Source: Verrucomicrobiota bacterium (GTDB lineage Bacteria; Verrucomicrobiota; Verrucomicrobiia; Limisphaerales; SIBE01). From it: a DNA stretch of 34,604 nucleotides. The notes under the pieces were generated by a model. It saw only the letters and a program-made list of their open reading frames with translations. It did no database searches and was not told where the DNA came from. This document shows positions 8,465-16,609 of this stretch, piece by piece. Position 1 is the stretch's first letter, and each line of letters begins with the position of its first letter. A program made the position numbers and the translations under genes. The stretch is from the NCBI GenBank assembly GCA_016190065.1, contig JACPRI010000151.1, forward strand, positions 1-34,604, given 5' to 3'.

Positions 8465-9322
8465 CTAGCGGAACCTTAGCCAGGCGACCACCGGAAAGTG
8501 ATCGCTCGGATACTGGCCGTCTTTCTGGAAAATGACGATTTCAGTCGCGTCGGCTGCGACCGGCCCGCGCGCCAGAATCCAGTCGATCCGGTCCCCACCC
8601 TCCCGGGGTTTATTGAATCCGTGGAAAGTGCTCATCCTTTCGTTGCGGCGCACGGCCGCCATCGTCCAGGTGTCGGTCAATCCGTTTTCGTTGACCAGGA
8701 TGTCGTAGGCTTTGTTTCGTCCGGCGACCGCATTGAAATCCCCGACGAGCACCACGGGCAAGGCGGTCTTCAAGGCTTCAATGCGTTCCCGGATGAGCGC
8801 CGCGCTTTTTTCGCGAGCCGCCTGGATTTGATGATCGAGATGGGTGTTGAAGAAATAAAATTCCCGCTGGGTTTGCCGGTCCAGGAATTTCACCCAGGTC
8901 ACCATGCGCCGGTTTGAATTCCCCCACGTGCTGGAAGCGATCACGTTGGGCGTGTCCGAAAGCCAGAAGTGATCGTATTCCAAAGGATCGAAGCGGTCTC
9001 GGCGATAAAACACCGCCATGAACTCTCCGCGGCTCCCGCCGTCGCGTCCAAGACCAAGCCACTCATGCTGCGGCAGGTCCTGCGCGATGTCCTTGATCTG
9101 CTGATAAAGTCCTTCCTGAGTTCCAATCAAGTCCGGGTTGAATTTCTGGATACATTCGCGCATGACCGAACGCCGCTGAGGCCAGGCGTTGGGCGGTTTG
9201 GCGCTGGCGAAACGCAGGTTGAAGGTCATCACGCAAAGCGCGCCGGTCTTTTGCTCGGCCGACGAACCGAGGTTGGCCGGCTCCGCTGAGGCGAAAGCCA
9301 GCGCGAGGAGGATCGTAAGCAT
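8465..9322 (-). CDS. Secreted endonuclease/exonuclease/phosphatase family protein
   Basis: A 285-residue member of the EEP (DNase I-like/inositol-phosphatase-like) superfamily. The order of motifs is LCVMTFNLRF at the mature N-terminus, GTQEGLYQQ with the metal-binding Glu, FFNTHLDHQ, VVLVGDFNA (catalytic Asp and Asn), DRIDWILA and a C-terminal SDHFPVVAWL with the catalytic His. The start at 9322 gives a short hydrophobic leader (MLTILLALAFASAEPA), so export is likely. The open frame continues upstream to 9484, but that extension is encoded by a dispersed palindromic repeat and is not considered protein. The substrate may be a phospho-sugar, phosphoinositide or nucleic acid; sequence alone does not decide. 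Confidence 0.92.
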   Translation of the reverse strand: MLTILLALAFASAEPANLGSSAEQKTGALCVMTFNLRFASAKPPNAWPQRRSVMRECIQKFNPDLIGTQEGLYQQIKDIAQDLPQHEWLGLGRDGGSRGEFMAVFYRRDRFDPLEYDHFWLSDTPNVIASSTWGNSNRRMVTWVKFLDRQTQREFYFFNTHLDHQIQAAREKSAALIRERIEALKTALPVVLVGDFNAVAGRNKAYDILVNENGLTDTWTMAAVRRNERMSTFHGFNKPREGGDRIDWILARGPVAADATEIVIFQKDGQYPSDHFPVVAWLRFR

Positions 9323-9387
9323 AAATGGCTCGCAGTTATTGGTTCGACGCGAGGATAACTCATGTCGCGGGTCGCGTGAAAACAATT

Positions 9388-9479
9388 CGTCAGAGCCGGC
9401 AGGTTCCAAGGTCTCCCGACCTCGTGATCCACGAGGCAAGAATGCCTCGAAACTGGCCGACAGGAATGTCGGCGTTACG
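9388..9479 (-). repeat. Hairpin-rich dispersed element, copy 1
   Basis: A 92-bp element which, read on the minus strand, starts CGTAACGCCGACATTCC and ends GCCGGCTCTGACG. The termini are imperfect inverted repeats (CGTAACGCCG against CGTCAGAGCCGG). Inside are consecutive stem-loops: CCGACATTCCTGTCGG, GAGGCATTCTTGCCTC, CCTCGTGGATCACGAGG and GGTCGGGAGACC. A clearly related copy in the opposite orientation is at 29975-30078. This copy occupies the divergent promoter region between the phosphatase-like gene and the glycosyltransferase gene. Confidence 0.9.
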
Positions 9480-9553
9480 CACACCGCCGGTCAAAAACGA
9501 TCTTGTTGCAGCCAGTCCGAGCCTGTATCTCTCCGGGGACGACCAGCCCGGCA

Positions 9554-10330
9554 ATGAAGACGCTTGTTTGCATCTCGAACTATGGGGAAGGCCAATTGCT
9601 CTATCTCCATCAGATCCTCATTGCTTACGACAACATGAGTCAATTCGAAGTCGATGTGGTCCTTCACACAACGGCGCCCCTCGACCTCAGCCGGTATTCC
9701 TTTCGCGCCACCCAGATGCCTTGTGATCCGGCCCTGGGACGCGATCTGGCGCTTTGCCACCGGAAAGTGATGGACGAGGCGCAAGACCAGTACGACCTCT
9801 TCATTTACACCGAGAACGATGTCTTGATCACGGAAGACAGTTTGCGGGCGTTTTGTGAGACGACCGGGATTCTGCCCGAACCTTACGTGGCCGGCTTCAT
9901 CCGGTATGAGCTGAATCGCAAGAAATCGGACGACCGGGAAATGTATTTGCCGGACGCGCATCCTTCCGGTGGCCGAGCGTACAAAGGCCCACTGGTTCTC
10001 AACGGCCTGCGTTGCGCGCGGTTGAGAAATCTGCACCAGGGCTGCTCGGTCCTCACTCGCGCGCAATTGAAGCGAGCGATGAAAAGCCCGTTCTTCCATT
10101 ACTATAATCGCGGCGACCCTTTGAACCGCGAGGTCGGCGCCACGTTTGTTTACATCGGATGCGGCCTGCAAAAGGTCATTCCGATCGACCGCATCGACGA
10201 GCTTATGATCCACCATTTGCCGGACAAGTACGTGCACCTCGACGAACCGCCTTGGAACAAAACCCCGCCTTACACGCTCACGGAGTTGAAACGGTTCATC
10301 GCGGATTCCGATAAACGCCATGCCGCCTGA
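9554..10330 (+). CDS. Putative glycosyltransferase-like protein
   Basis: A 258-residue soluble protein. It opens with MKTLVCISNYGEGQLLYL, typical of a GT-A nucleotide-sugar fold, and has FIYTENDVLIT with Glu87-Asn88-Asp89 where a metal-binding DxD-like motif would lie. Later come LNGLRCARLRNLHQGCSVLTRAQL and a His-containing C-terminal part (DELMIHHLPDKYVH). These features suggest a sugar transferase acting on a cell-surface acceptor, but the family was not recognised with certainty. The ATG at 9554 is preferred over 9503 because residues between them have no fold-like character. The hairpin element at 9388-9479 lies 74 bp upstream. Confidence 0.65.
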   Translation: MKTLVCISNYGEGQLLYLHQILIAYDNMSQFEVDVVLHTTAPLDLSRYSFRATQMPCDPALGRDLALCHRKVMDEAQDQYDLFIYTENDVLITEDSLRAFCETTGILPEPYVAGFIRYELNRKKSDDREMYLPDAHPSGGRAYKGPLVLNGLRCARLRNLHQGCSVLTRAQLKRAMKSPFFHYYNRGDPLNREVGATFVYIGCGLQKVIPIDRIDELMIHHLPDKYVHLDEPPWNKTPPYTLTELKRFIADSDKRHAA

Positions 10331-10391
10331 GCGCCCGATCCAGGTGCGTTGGGGTGTTGCGGCAATTAGAACCAAAAGCGGAGGTAAGCCG

Positions 10392-10412
10392 CGAATGCAC
10401 ACGAATGAGCAC
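10392..10412. repeat. Decamer direct repeat CGAATGNRCA
   Basis: Two 10-bp units, CGAATGCACA and CGAATGAGCA, in tandem followed by CAAATCC. They resemble the sequence beside the inverted repeat at 8401-8416 (CGAATGGACACTAATAAAC on one strand), so both may be parts of one dispersed family. The units lie 60 bp after the glycosyltransferase-like gene. Confidence 0.5.
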
Positions 10413-10422
10413 AAATCCTGCA

Positions 10423-10457
10423 GCGTTAAAGCGTTAAAGCGTTAAATGAGTTAAATG
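10423..10457. repeat. Octamer array GCGTTAAA, left arm
   Basis: Three 8-bp units GCGTTAAA and a diverged fourth ending GAGTTAAAT. A matching array in reverse complement (GTTTAAC-type units) occurs at 10547-10578, so the two arms could pair across about 90 bases. Both lie in the intergenic region before the MFS/spermidine-synthase gene. Confidence 0.75.
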
Positions 10458-10515
10458 GGGTCTTGCTCCTTGAAACTTTGCCCAAAACAAAAGCTCTGTG
10501 ACCTTGGGGTGCAAA

Positions 10516-10521
10516 TATAAT
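10516..10521 (+). promoter_or_regulatory. Candidate -10 box for the MFS/spermidine-synthase gene
   Basis: A perfect TATAAT lies 65 bp upstream of the ATG at 10587 in an otherwise AT-enriched stretch between two inverted octamer arrays. No good TTGACA box is seen at the usual distance; TGTGAC at 10497-10502 is the nearest weak candidate, with too short a spacer. The call rests on the -10 match alone. Confidence 0.35.
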
Positions 10522-10546
10522 GTGGGTGCGATCAAATTTTTTCACC

Positions 10547-10578
10547 GATTTAACGATTTAACCTTTTAACGTTTTAAC
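10547..10578. repeat. Octamer array GATTTAAC/CTTTTAAC, right arm
   Basis: Four 8-bp units GATTTAAC, GATTTAAC, CTTTTAAC and GTTTTAAC end only nine bases before the ATG of the MFS/spermidine-synthase gene. They are in inverted orientation to the array at 10423-10457. The array occupies the place where a ribosome-binding site would be expected, and no Shine-Dalgarno sequence is visible. Confidence 0.75.
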
Positions 10579-10586
10579 GACTTCAA

Positions 10587-13500
10587 ATGATTCTTCTCCT
10601 TTTCTTCTGCTCTGGCGCGACGGCTTTGATCTACGAAGTCGTCTGGGCGAAATACCTCGCCTTGATGTTTGGCAGCACCATCCAGGCACAGACCGTTGTG
10701 CTCGCCGTGTTCATGGGTGGACTCGCTCTGGGCAATCGGCTGATCGGCGCGCGGGCGGATTTCCTCCAGCATCCCCTCAAAGCTTACGGCTATCTTGAAA
10801 TTGGGATCGGGCTTTACGCGTTTTTCTTTCATCTCCTGTACGGGAGCGCGGATCGGGTTTTCGTGGGGCTCGGCTCAAAGCTCCTGGAACAAGGGTTGGT
10901 TCTGCTCGGCCTAAAAGGAATTCTCAGTGTTTGCTTGTTGCTCCTGCCCACCGTGCTGATGGGCGGAACGTTGCCGTTGGTGGCAGCCTGGCTGCAAAAG
11001 GAGTCGAGCGACGCCGGGCGCCGGTCCGCGCGCTTTTACTCGGTGAACAGCCTGGGCGCCGTGGCGGGCGCAGGGCTGGCTGGATTCGTTTTGGTGAGGC
11101 ATCTCGGGATGGTCTCCACGCTCCAGATGACGGCGCTGGCCAATGTCCTGGTAGGCACGGTGGCCATCTTGCTTGCACGACGCGTCCGCGTGGCGACCGA
11201 AAGGTCACCGGCTCCTTCCCCTAAACCCACCCCTTCACCCCTCCCAGGAGGGGAACTTGCAGCCATCGCGTCGAACGCAACTCCCCTCCTGGGAGGGGCC
11301 GCGGGTGAGGGGGAATCCAGCGGTCCGGTGCAGTCGCTCCCGGACGCGACGGTCGCACCGTTGGAGGACGCTTCAGCCAACCTAGCCTGGGCCTGTGGGA
11401 TTGTCGCGGTGACCGGAGGCGTCTCGATGGGATTGGAAGTTCTGGCTTCACGTTCCCTGGCGTTGATCTTCGGAGCGTCGCTGCAATCGTTCGCCGTCAT
11501 GCTGATGGCGTTCATCTTTGGCATCGGCGCCGGAGGGGCGGTCGTCGCTTCGCCCCGGTTCAGCCGATTGCAAAGGCCGGCCACAACCGTGCCGTTGCTG
11601 CTGGGCGCGGCGTTCAGCGTGGCCGTCTTCATCGTCAGCATCGAGGAATGGGCGATCATTTATGCCAAAGCGCGAACCGGATTGGCCCAGACTGAGACCG
11701 GCTACTTGTTCAATGAAATCCTCACGTCCGTGATTGCCATTCTTGTGATCGGGTTGCCGGCTGGATTGCTGGGCGCGGTTCTGCCGCTCTGGATTCGCAT
11801 TCTGTCGGGATCAACCGCGACGCTCGGAGATCGAGTTGGACGTTTGCTCACGTGGAATACGCTTGGCGCCGTGATCGGCGTGCTGCTGACCGGCTTCGTT
11901 TTGATGCCCAAGCTCGGCGTGCGCGGCGCTCTGGGGACGTTTGCGGTGCTCATTGCCTTGTTTGCCGCGGTCACTGCCGGGTTCAACCGGCAGCCTCGGC
12001 CCGCGGCCTTTTCCGTCGCGCTGGCCGGAGTGGTGCTCTGGATTTGGCTGGGGCACGGCGATGAATGGAGACACACTTTGGCGTCGGGGATATTCCGCCT
12101 TCGCACCGCGGATGTGCCGTGGGACTTGATCGAGCAACGGCGGCGCCTGGTCGATCTGGTCTTTTACGAAGACGGGCCGGACGCGACTGTTTCCGTGGAA
12201 ACCCGATCCAAACAGAGCGCCGACCGCGATTACGTTCTCCGAGTCAACGGCAAGCCGGACGCTTCCACTCAGGGAGACTTATCGACCCAATACTTGCTCG
12301 CTCACCTGCCGATGCTGTCGCGGCCGCAGAGCAAGGACGTGTTCGTGCTCGGATTCGGCAGCGGGATCACGGCCGGCGCGCTGCTGGGCCATCCGGTTGA
12401 AAGGCTGACCATCGCCGAGAATTGCCGTCCGGTCCTTCAGGCCGCGAAGATTTTCGAGCCGTGGAATCGGGGCGTATTGACGAACTCCCGGGCTCGAATC
12501 CGGCTGGAAGATGGCCGCACGGTTCTGAAACTCAGTCCGGAAAAATATGACATTATTATCAGTGAACCGTCCAACCCGTGGGTTGCAGGCGTGGCCAGCG
12601 TGTTTACGAAGGAGTTCTACGAACTCGCGTCGAGCCGGCTGAAGGAAGGCGGGGTCATGGCGCAGTGGTTTCACATGTACGAAATGCACGACGGCATCGC
12701 GTTCCTGGTCCTTCGAACGTTCTCCACCGTTTTTCAGAACATCGAAATCTGGGATTCGCAGGAAGGCGATATCATCCTGCTCGGATCGCACCGGCCCTGG
12801 AAATCGTCGCCGGAAGTGTTTCACGAGGTCTTTTCCCGCGACGAGCCCAGAGCCGATCTGGAACGCATTGGGCTCAAATCTCCGGAGTCGGTGTTCGTGC
12901 GGCAGGTCGCGTCGCAGCGCACCGCGTTTGCCGTGGCGGGGGACGGGCCGATCCAATCGGATGCGTTTCCGGTGCTCGAGTATGCGGCGCCCAAGGCCTT
13001 TTACATCGCGGCGTTCGCGCAGCAGATTTTTCTATTTGATGAGCGCACCTGGCAAATGGACCTGGCGCCGGAAGACAAACGAAAGGTGCTCAGTTCGCTG
13101 CCGGATGAATTGCTCTACGCCACTTTTGGCAACTATACGTTCTGCAACCGCGAATTGCGCAGTTACCTGCAATGGCGCTCCTCCAGCCTCCAGAGCAACG
13201 GCGGACAGGACGTGTATCACGCCAATCCTTTTTTCCCGGTCGTGTTCCGGCCCGCCAATACTTATCCGCTTGTTCCGGAAATCCCGCCGAACTCAACTTC
13301 GGAAGCGACGGATTTGTTGCTCGCCCAGGCGCTGATTTTTACCCGGCCACCGCTCTGGGAAGAAGGAGTTCGGTCCATCGAGAAAATTCTCAAGGCCCGC
13401 ACAGACGGGACAGAGAAGAGTCCGATTCAGGATTGGCTTCCAGGTCACTTCGCGTCGGTGGCGGCGCGCGCGCGCCTGGCTCATGGCGATCCGGAAGGCG

Positions 13501-13598
13501 CCCGGCGCGTCGTCGAACTCGCTTTGAAGATTGTGCCGGGAGACATTCAGTTGCTTTACCTCCAGCGGATCATCGAGCGGCATTACTCCAAGCCGTAA
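10587..13598 (+). CDS. Fused MFS-like membrane / spermidine-synthase-like protein
   Basis: A 1003-residue fusion. Residues 1 to about 495 hold many membrane segments starting with LLLFFCSGATALIYEVVWAKYL, the hallmark of the fused MFS/spermidine-synthase family. Residues about 525-800 are a spermidine-synthase-like Rossmann methyltransferase fold: VFVLGFGSGITAGALL near residue 590, then YDIIISEPSNPWVAGVASVFTKEFYELA near 655-680. The acidic catalytic residues of true polyamine synthases are not obvious (SEPSNPW in the usual D-x-x-D region), so aminopropyl transfer is doubtful; the family's function is unknown. The C-terminal 150 residues look helical and TPR-like (ARARLAHGDPEGARRVVELAL). Residues about 211-243, in the loop between two membrane bundles, are encoded by a dispersed palindromic repeat kept in frame. 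Confidence 0.88.
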   Translation: MILLLFFCSGATALIYEVVWAKYLALMFGSTIQAQTVVLAVFMGGLALGNRLIGARADFLQHPLKAYGYLEIGIGLYAFFFHLLYGSADRVFVGLGSKLLEQGLVLLGLKGILSVCLLLLPTVLMGGTLPLVAAWLQKESSDAGRRSARFYSVNSLGAVAGAGLAGFVLVRHLGMVSTLQMTALANVLVGTVAILLARRVRVATERSPAPSPKPTPSPLPGGELAAIASNATPLLGGAAGEGESSGPVQSLPDATVAPLEDASANLAWACGIVAVTGGVSMGLEVLASRSLALIFGASLQSFAVMLMAFIFGIGAGGAVVASPRFSRLQRPATTVPLLLGAAFSVAVFIVSIEEWAIIYAKARTGLAQTETGYLFNEILTSVIAILVIGLPAGLLGAVLPLWIRILSGSTATLGDRVGRLLTWNTLGAVIGVLLTGFVLMPKLGVRGALGTFAVLIALFAAVTAGFNRQPRPAAFSVALAGVVLWIWLGHGDEWRHTLASGIFRLRTADVPWDLIEQRRRLVDLVFYEDGPDATVSVETRSKQSADRDYVLRVNGKPDASTQGDLSTQYLLAHLPMLSRPQSKDVFVLGFGSGITAGALLGHPVERLTIAENCRPVLQAAKIFEPWNRGVLTNSRARIRLEDGRTVLKLSPEKYDIIISEPSNPWVAGVASVFTKEFYELASSRLKEGGVMAQWFHMYEMHDGIAFLVLRTFSTVFQNIEIWDSQEGDIILLGSHRPWKSSPEVFHEVFSRDEPRADLERIGLKSPESVFVRQVASQRTAFAVAGDGPIQSDAFPVLEYAAPKAFYIAAFAQQIFLFDERTWQMDLAPEDKRKVLSSLPDELLYATFGNYTFCNRELRSYLQWRSSSLQSNGGQDVYHANPFFPVVFRPANTYPLVPEIPPNSTSEATDLLLAQALIFTRPPLWEEGVRSIEKILKARTDGTEKSPIQDWLPGHFASVAARARLAHGDPEGARRVVELALKIVPGDIQLLYLQRIIERHYSKP
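11219..11314 (+). repeat. In-frame palindromic repeat (CCCCTCCCAGGAGGGG family), copy 1
   Basis: This segment starts AACCCACCCCTTCACC and contains the palindrome CCCCTCCCAGGAGGGG (11238-11253), then, after about 29 bases, CCCCTCCTGGGAGGGG (11283-11298). The two halves with flanking AACTTGC/GCAACT form a long inverted repeat. A related copy on the minus strand lies at 16442-16520. Here it is translated as a Pro/Gly/Ala-rich stretch (PSPLPGGELAAIASNATPL) within the membrane protein, unlike its surroundings. Confidence 0.88.
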
Positions 13599-13696
13599 GG
13601 ATGCCGTTGGAAATAAGAGCGCTTGAGGTTCATTCGACCGGCCGCCAGCTTCGTGAGAGCTGACGAGCAATGGGTCACGTTCTCGGAACGACTATT

Positions 13697-14059
13697 ATGA
13701 ATAGGATAAACCTCTCCGAAAAATTTGCGCGGCTGAACGAACATTGGCGGCCCAAGATCGTGGGCGAGCTGAATGGCCAGGAGGTGAAGATCGCCAGGTT
13801 CAAAGGCACGTTTGTGTGGCATCGCCACGAGCACGAGGACGAACTGTTTCTGGTGTGGCGGGGCCGGATGCGGGTCGAGTTCCGAGAGCAGGTGGTCGAG
13901 CTTAGCGAAGGCGAGATGCTTGTGGTGCCGCGTGGCGTGGAGCACCGGACGGCGGCGGACGAGGAAGTCGAGGTAATTCTATTCGAGCCGGCGGCAATGC
14001 GGAACACCGGGAACGTCACAAGCGAGTCCTTAACCGCGCCGACCGGAGATTGGATTTAG
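13697..14059 (+). CDS. Small cupin-domain protein
   Basis: A 120-residue single-domain cupin. The first conserved motif is FVWHRHEHEDELFLVWRG (His42, His44, His46, Glu49, with Gly56), and the second is EGEMLVVPRGVEHRT with His83; together they form the usual metal site of a beta-barrel. The function could be sugar isomerisation, dioxygenation or simple ligand sensing; cupins this small cannot be assigned without relatives. The ATG at 13697 (MNRINLSEKF) is preferred over 13670 because homologous cupins of this type begin with a short polar helix. The gene lies 98 bp after the MFS/spermidine-synthase gene and may share its transcript. Confidence 0.9.
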   Translation: MNRINLSEKFARLNEHWRPKIVGELNGQEVKIARFKGTFVWHRHEHEDELFLVWRGRMRVEFREQVVELSEGEMLVVPRGVEHRTAADEEVEVILFEPAAMRNTGNVTSESLTAPTGDWI

Positions 14060-14270
14060 GCGGAGGGTATTCGACTCAGCGAAGTGATGCAACGCGCCGA
14101 TGCCAGAATGAAGCATCGCCTCGGAGTGCAGCTCCAGAACCAGCCAGTCTTGTGACCGAGGCATTCCGCCTGCCCTCTAAACTCAATGGGGACAGATGAG
14201 AAACAAACCGGTTTTTCTCTCCAGCAGATAGCTTCGCGGTTAGTTATAGTCAGATCGTATCGCGCGACCA

Positions 14271-16424
14271 TCACTTCAGGTGAATCGGCTGCGTGAAGGC
14301 GCCGTTGACCGCGGAATCCCACGCGGCGAAGCGCACCCATTTCTTGTTGCCGGCGCTGAGCCGAACGCGGAATTGCTTCGATCCAAACGGGGGCAGATCG
14401 GTCGCCGAAATGATTTGTCGGTCCGTCTTTTCGCCGTCGCCCCAGACCACTTCCACAAATTCAAGCGGGAAGGTCCATTCGATGTCTGCGGTCACGTCAA
14501 GATGCGCACCGGTGCGCTTGACCTTCCAATCGCGAATCAGCACTTCGCCTGTGGCGACAAAGAAATCGCCGTCGCGGAGAGCACGGTTGATCGCGCTCCA
14601 ATCGTCGAAACCCGGCGTGCGGTCGAGCTTCAGGTAATTGACGTTGAAATCGCCGTAGAGATCGTATTCGGGGAATTTTTTGTAAGTATCGACTTCGCCC
14701 ATCATGTGCTTGGGCCGCCCCCAATTGTTCATGTCGTCGAGCGTGCCCAGGCAGCGGATTTCGCCCAGCCGCTTTTGCGAGAGATCGACGGGCAGCGCTT
14801 TGAAGGCGGCTCCCAGCCATTGATCGCTTTTGAAATAGTCGGTTTCGCGAATCTTGTCGGGATAAAAGGTCGAGCCTTTGGTGCGGGGATGGGTCTGCCA
14901 GACCAGCGCGTTCTCCGCTTTCATCAGTTCAAAAATGTCGGCGGCGCTGCCGGTGTGATAGACTTTGCCGTACCTGGCGTGATCCTCGACGAACGGCGCG
15001 GCGGGCGGGCGCAACTGCGTCCAAAAAACCGGCTTCGGAAAAAGAATATTGTAGTGTCCTCCGAGATACGCATTCGCTTCTTCCCCGGGCAGGATGAGAA
15101 AATCCCGATCTGAATGGCGGCGGCAGGCGGCGAAATAATCTTCCAGTTCTTTTAACCGGAGCGGTCCGGGATCTCTCGGATGACCATCGCCGTGGAAGTC
15201 AAAAATGTGCGCGATGTTGATCCCCAGGGCGCGCATGGCTGGAATCCAGGGCGCCAACGTGTCGAGGCTGCCGGAGTTTAGCAACTCTTGCGCAAACGCG
15301 GTGTGAAAGTGCGTCACCAGGGTTTTGTATCCGGGCAGCGGCTTGTAGCGATCTCCGTGCGTGAAGGCCATCGCCGAATCACGGCACGCGCCGGCATTTT
15401 CCGGACTGAGAAAAAAATAGATGGGCATGCGCTGCCAGGTGCCGGGGGGCGCGTTGTAGAGCGCGAAGACCTGCTGAATCCAGGTCGGGTTGTAGCCTTC
15501 GTGGCTGTCGCCATGGCGAATGCCGATGGAGAAAGCGGATTCGCTGTCTTTGCGATACCAGACGTAGCCGAGGTTGACCTCCAACTGCCGCGCGAAGAAG
15601 AATTGGTGCGGCGGAGGAAAGAACGCGATCGACCCGTTTTTTCCGGTGACGATGGCGAGGCGGTTCCGGGCGCGCAGGGCCACTGGATCTTCGTTTGGCG
15701 AACCGCCAAAGCCATACTCTTGCGGATTCCCGCCCACGTCGCGCCAGGCCACCTTCGCGAAGTCCAGCAGCGCGAAACCCGCCAAGCCGCCATAATATTT
15801 GAACGCGACCGAAGGCTCATCCGTCTTGGCGATCAGTTCCTGGCGCAGCAAGCTCGTTCCGCGATACACCGTGAACTGGAGCGACCCCGAGAAAATTCCC
15901 ATCGAGACTCCGGGGAACGAGATTTCGAGGCGCGCGCCGTCTGTTTTCACCTTGCAGCCGGTCGCTTGATACGAGGCTTTGAACTTGCGGACCTCTTCTG
16001 GTTTGCGCGGAAGATTCGGGTTGCCGGTCGGCGCGCCGGGAATGCTCAACGGCGCGTCCCAATAAACGTCCCAACGGTTCTCTTCAAGCAGGCCGTGGCC
16101 GGAGCGGCGAACACCGGTCGTGACCCCAAACTCGGGAACAAGATTTCGCGCCAGTGGAATCCAATCAGAAGCTTTGCGCAACTCGATGGCTCGAATCATC
16201 GGCACGCCCTGGTTGATTGTCAGACGAAGGCGAAGTGGATTTCCGGCGGTTCCGGTCCATCTCACGACCAGTTCCTCGCCGCTGATTGCGGCTTCGAGGC
16301 CGGCTTGAGGACGGTATTGAGAAAGGTCGCATTCGAGTGCGCGAGCGGTGAAGGACCCCATCGCGAGGATGAAGAGTAACAGAAGCAATGTGCGGGCAGC
16401 CAGGACTGGCGTCGTACGAACCAT
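14271..16424 (-). CDS. Secreted PHP-like (CehA/McbA-type) metallohydrolase
   Basis: A 717-residue protein with an N-terminal signal peptide (MVRTTPVLAARTLLLLLFILAMGSFTARA). The first half, to about residue 370, is beta-rich. The second half resembles the PHP/CehA-McbA metallohydrolase fold: LVTHFHTAFAQ, IAHIFDFHGDGH, LPGEEANAYLGGHYNILFP and ALVWQTHPR supply His, Asp and Glu residues in the expected order for a metal site, although the first motif lacks the usual DxHxH. The C-terminal 100 residues form a probable beta-sandwich (VEVVWGDGEKTDRQII). An extracytoplasmic hydrolase is inferred, substrate unknown. The ATG at 16424 is chosen since the 55 extra upstream residues are encoded by a dispersed palindromic repeat at 16442-16520. 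Confidence 0.75.
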   Translation of the reverse strand: MVRTTPVLAARTLLLLLFILAMGSFTARALECDLSQYRPQAGLEAAISGEELVVRWTGTAGNPLRLRLTINQGVPMIRAIELRKASDWIPLARNLVPEFGVTTGVRRSGHGLLEENRWDVYWDAPLSIPGAPTGNPNLPRKPEEVRKFKASYQATGCKVKTDGARLEISFPGVSMGIFSGSLQFTVYRGTSLLRQELIAKTDEPSVAFKYYGGLAGFALLDFAKVAWRDVGGNPQEYGFGGSPNEDPVALRARNRLAIVTGKNGSIAFFPPPHQFFFARQLEVNLGYVWYRKDSESAFSIGIRHGDSHEGYNPTWIQQVFALYNAPPGTWQRMPIYFFLSPENAGACRDSAMAFTHGDRYKPLPGYKTLVTHFHTAFAQELLNSGSLDTLAPWIPAMRALGINIAHIFDFHGDGHPRDPGPLRLKELEDYFAACRRHSDRDFLILPGEEANAYLGGHYNILFPKPVFWTQLRPPAAPFVEDHARYGKVYHTGSAADIFELMKAENALVWQTHPRTKGSTFYPDKIRETDYFKSDQWLGAAFKALPVDLSQKRLGEIRCLGTLDDMNNWGRPKHMMGEVDTYKKFPEYDLYGDFNVNYLKLDRTPGFDDWSAINRALRDGDFFVATGEVLIRDWKVKRTGAHLDVTADIEWTFPLEFVEVVWGDGEKTDRQIISATDLPPFGSKQFRVRLSAGNKKWVRFAAWDSAVNGAFTQPIHLK

Positions 16425-16441
16425 GAACCCGGCATTGGCAG

Positions 16442-16520
16442 GGCGGCGCTGCGGAGGGGAGCTACGTTTGGTGCGTCGATTGCGAGTTCCCCTCCTGGGA
16501 AGGGCGCAGGGGTGGGTTGG
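16442..16520 (-). repeat. Palindromic repeat (CCCCTCCCAGGAGGGG family), copy 2
   Basis: Read on the minus strand this begins AACCCACCCCTGCGCCC, followed by TTCCCAGGAGGGGAACTCGCA, and closes with AGCTCCCCTCCGC. It aligns along its length with the in-frame copy at 11219-11314. It lies 18 bp upstream of the preferred start of the PHP-like gene, so it is in that gene's leader or promoter. Confidence 0.85.
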
Positions 16521-16609
16521 TTCATGGAAAGCTTCGTCAGTGGAATGTTCCATGGGTGATGAGCGAGGCGGGATAAATTGGGCTTTCATGAGACGGATGA
16601 ATTCAAGCT

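Noticed and set aside
9323-9484. N-terminal extension of the phosphatase-like protein to 9484
   Set aside because: The added residues come from the hairpin-rich dispersed repeat, and a signal peptide starts at 9322.
14063-14155. Plus-strand frame EGIRLSEVMQRADARMKHRLG in the convergent gap 14060-14270
   Set aside because: It has no start codon or recognisable family and is only 30 codons; it may be a remnant or a repeat but cannot be supported.
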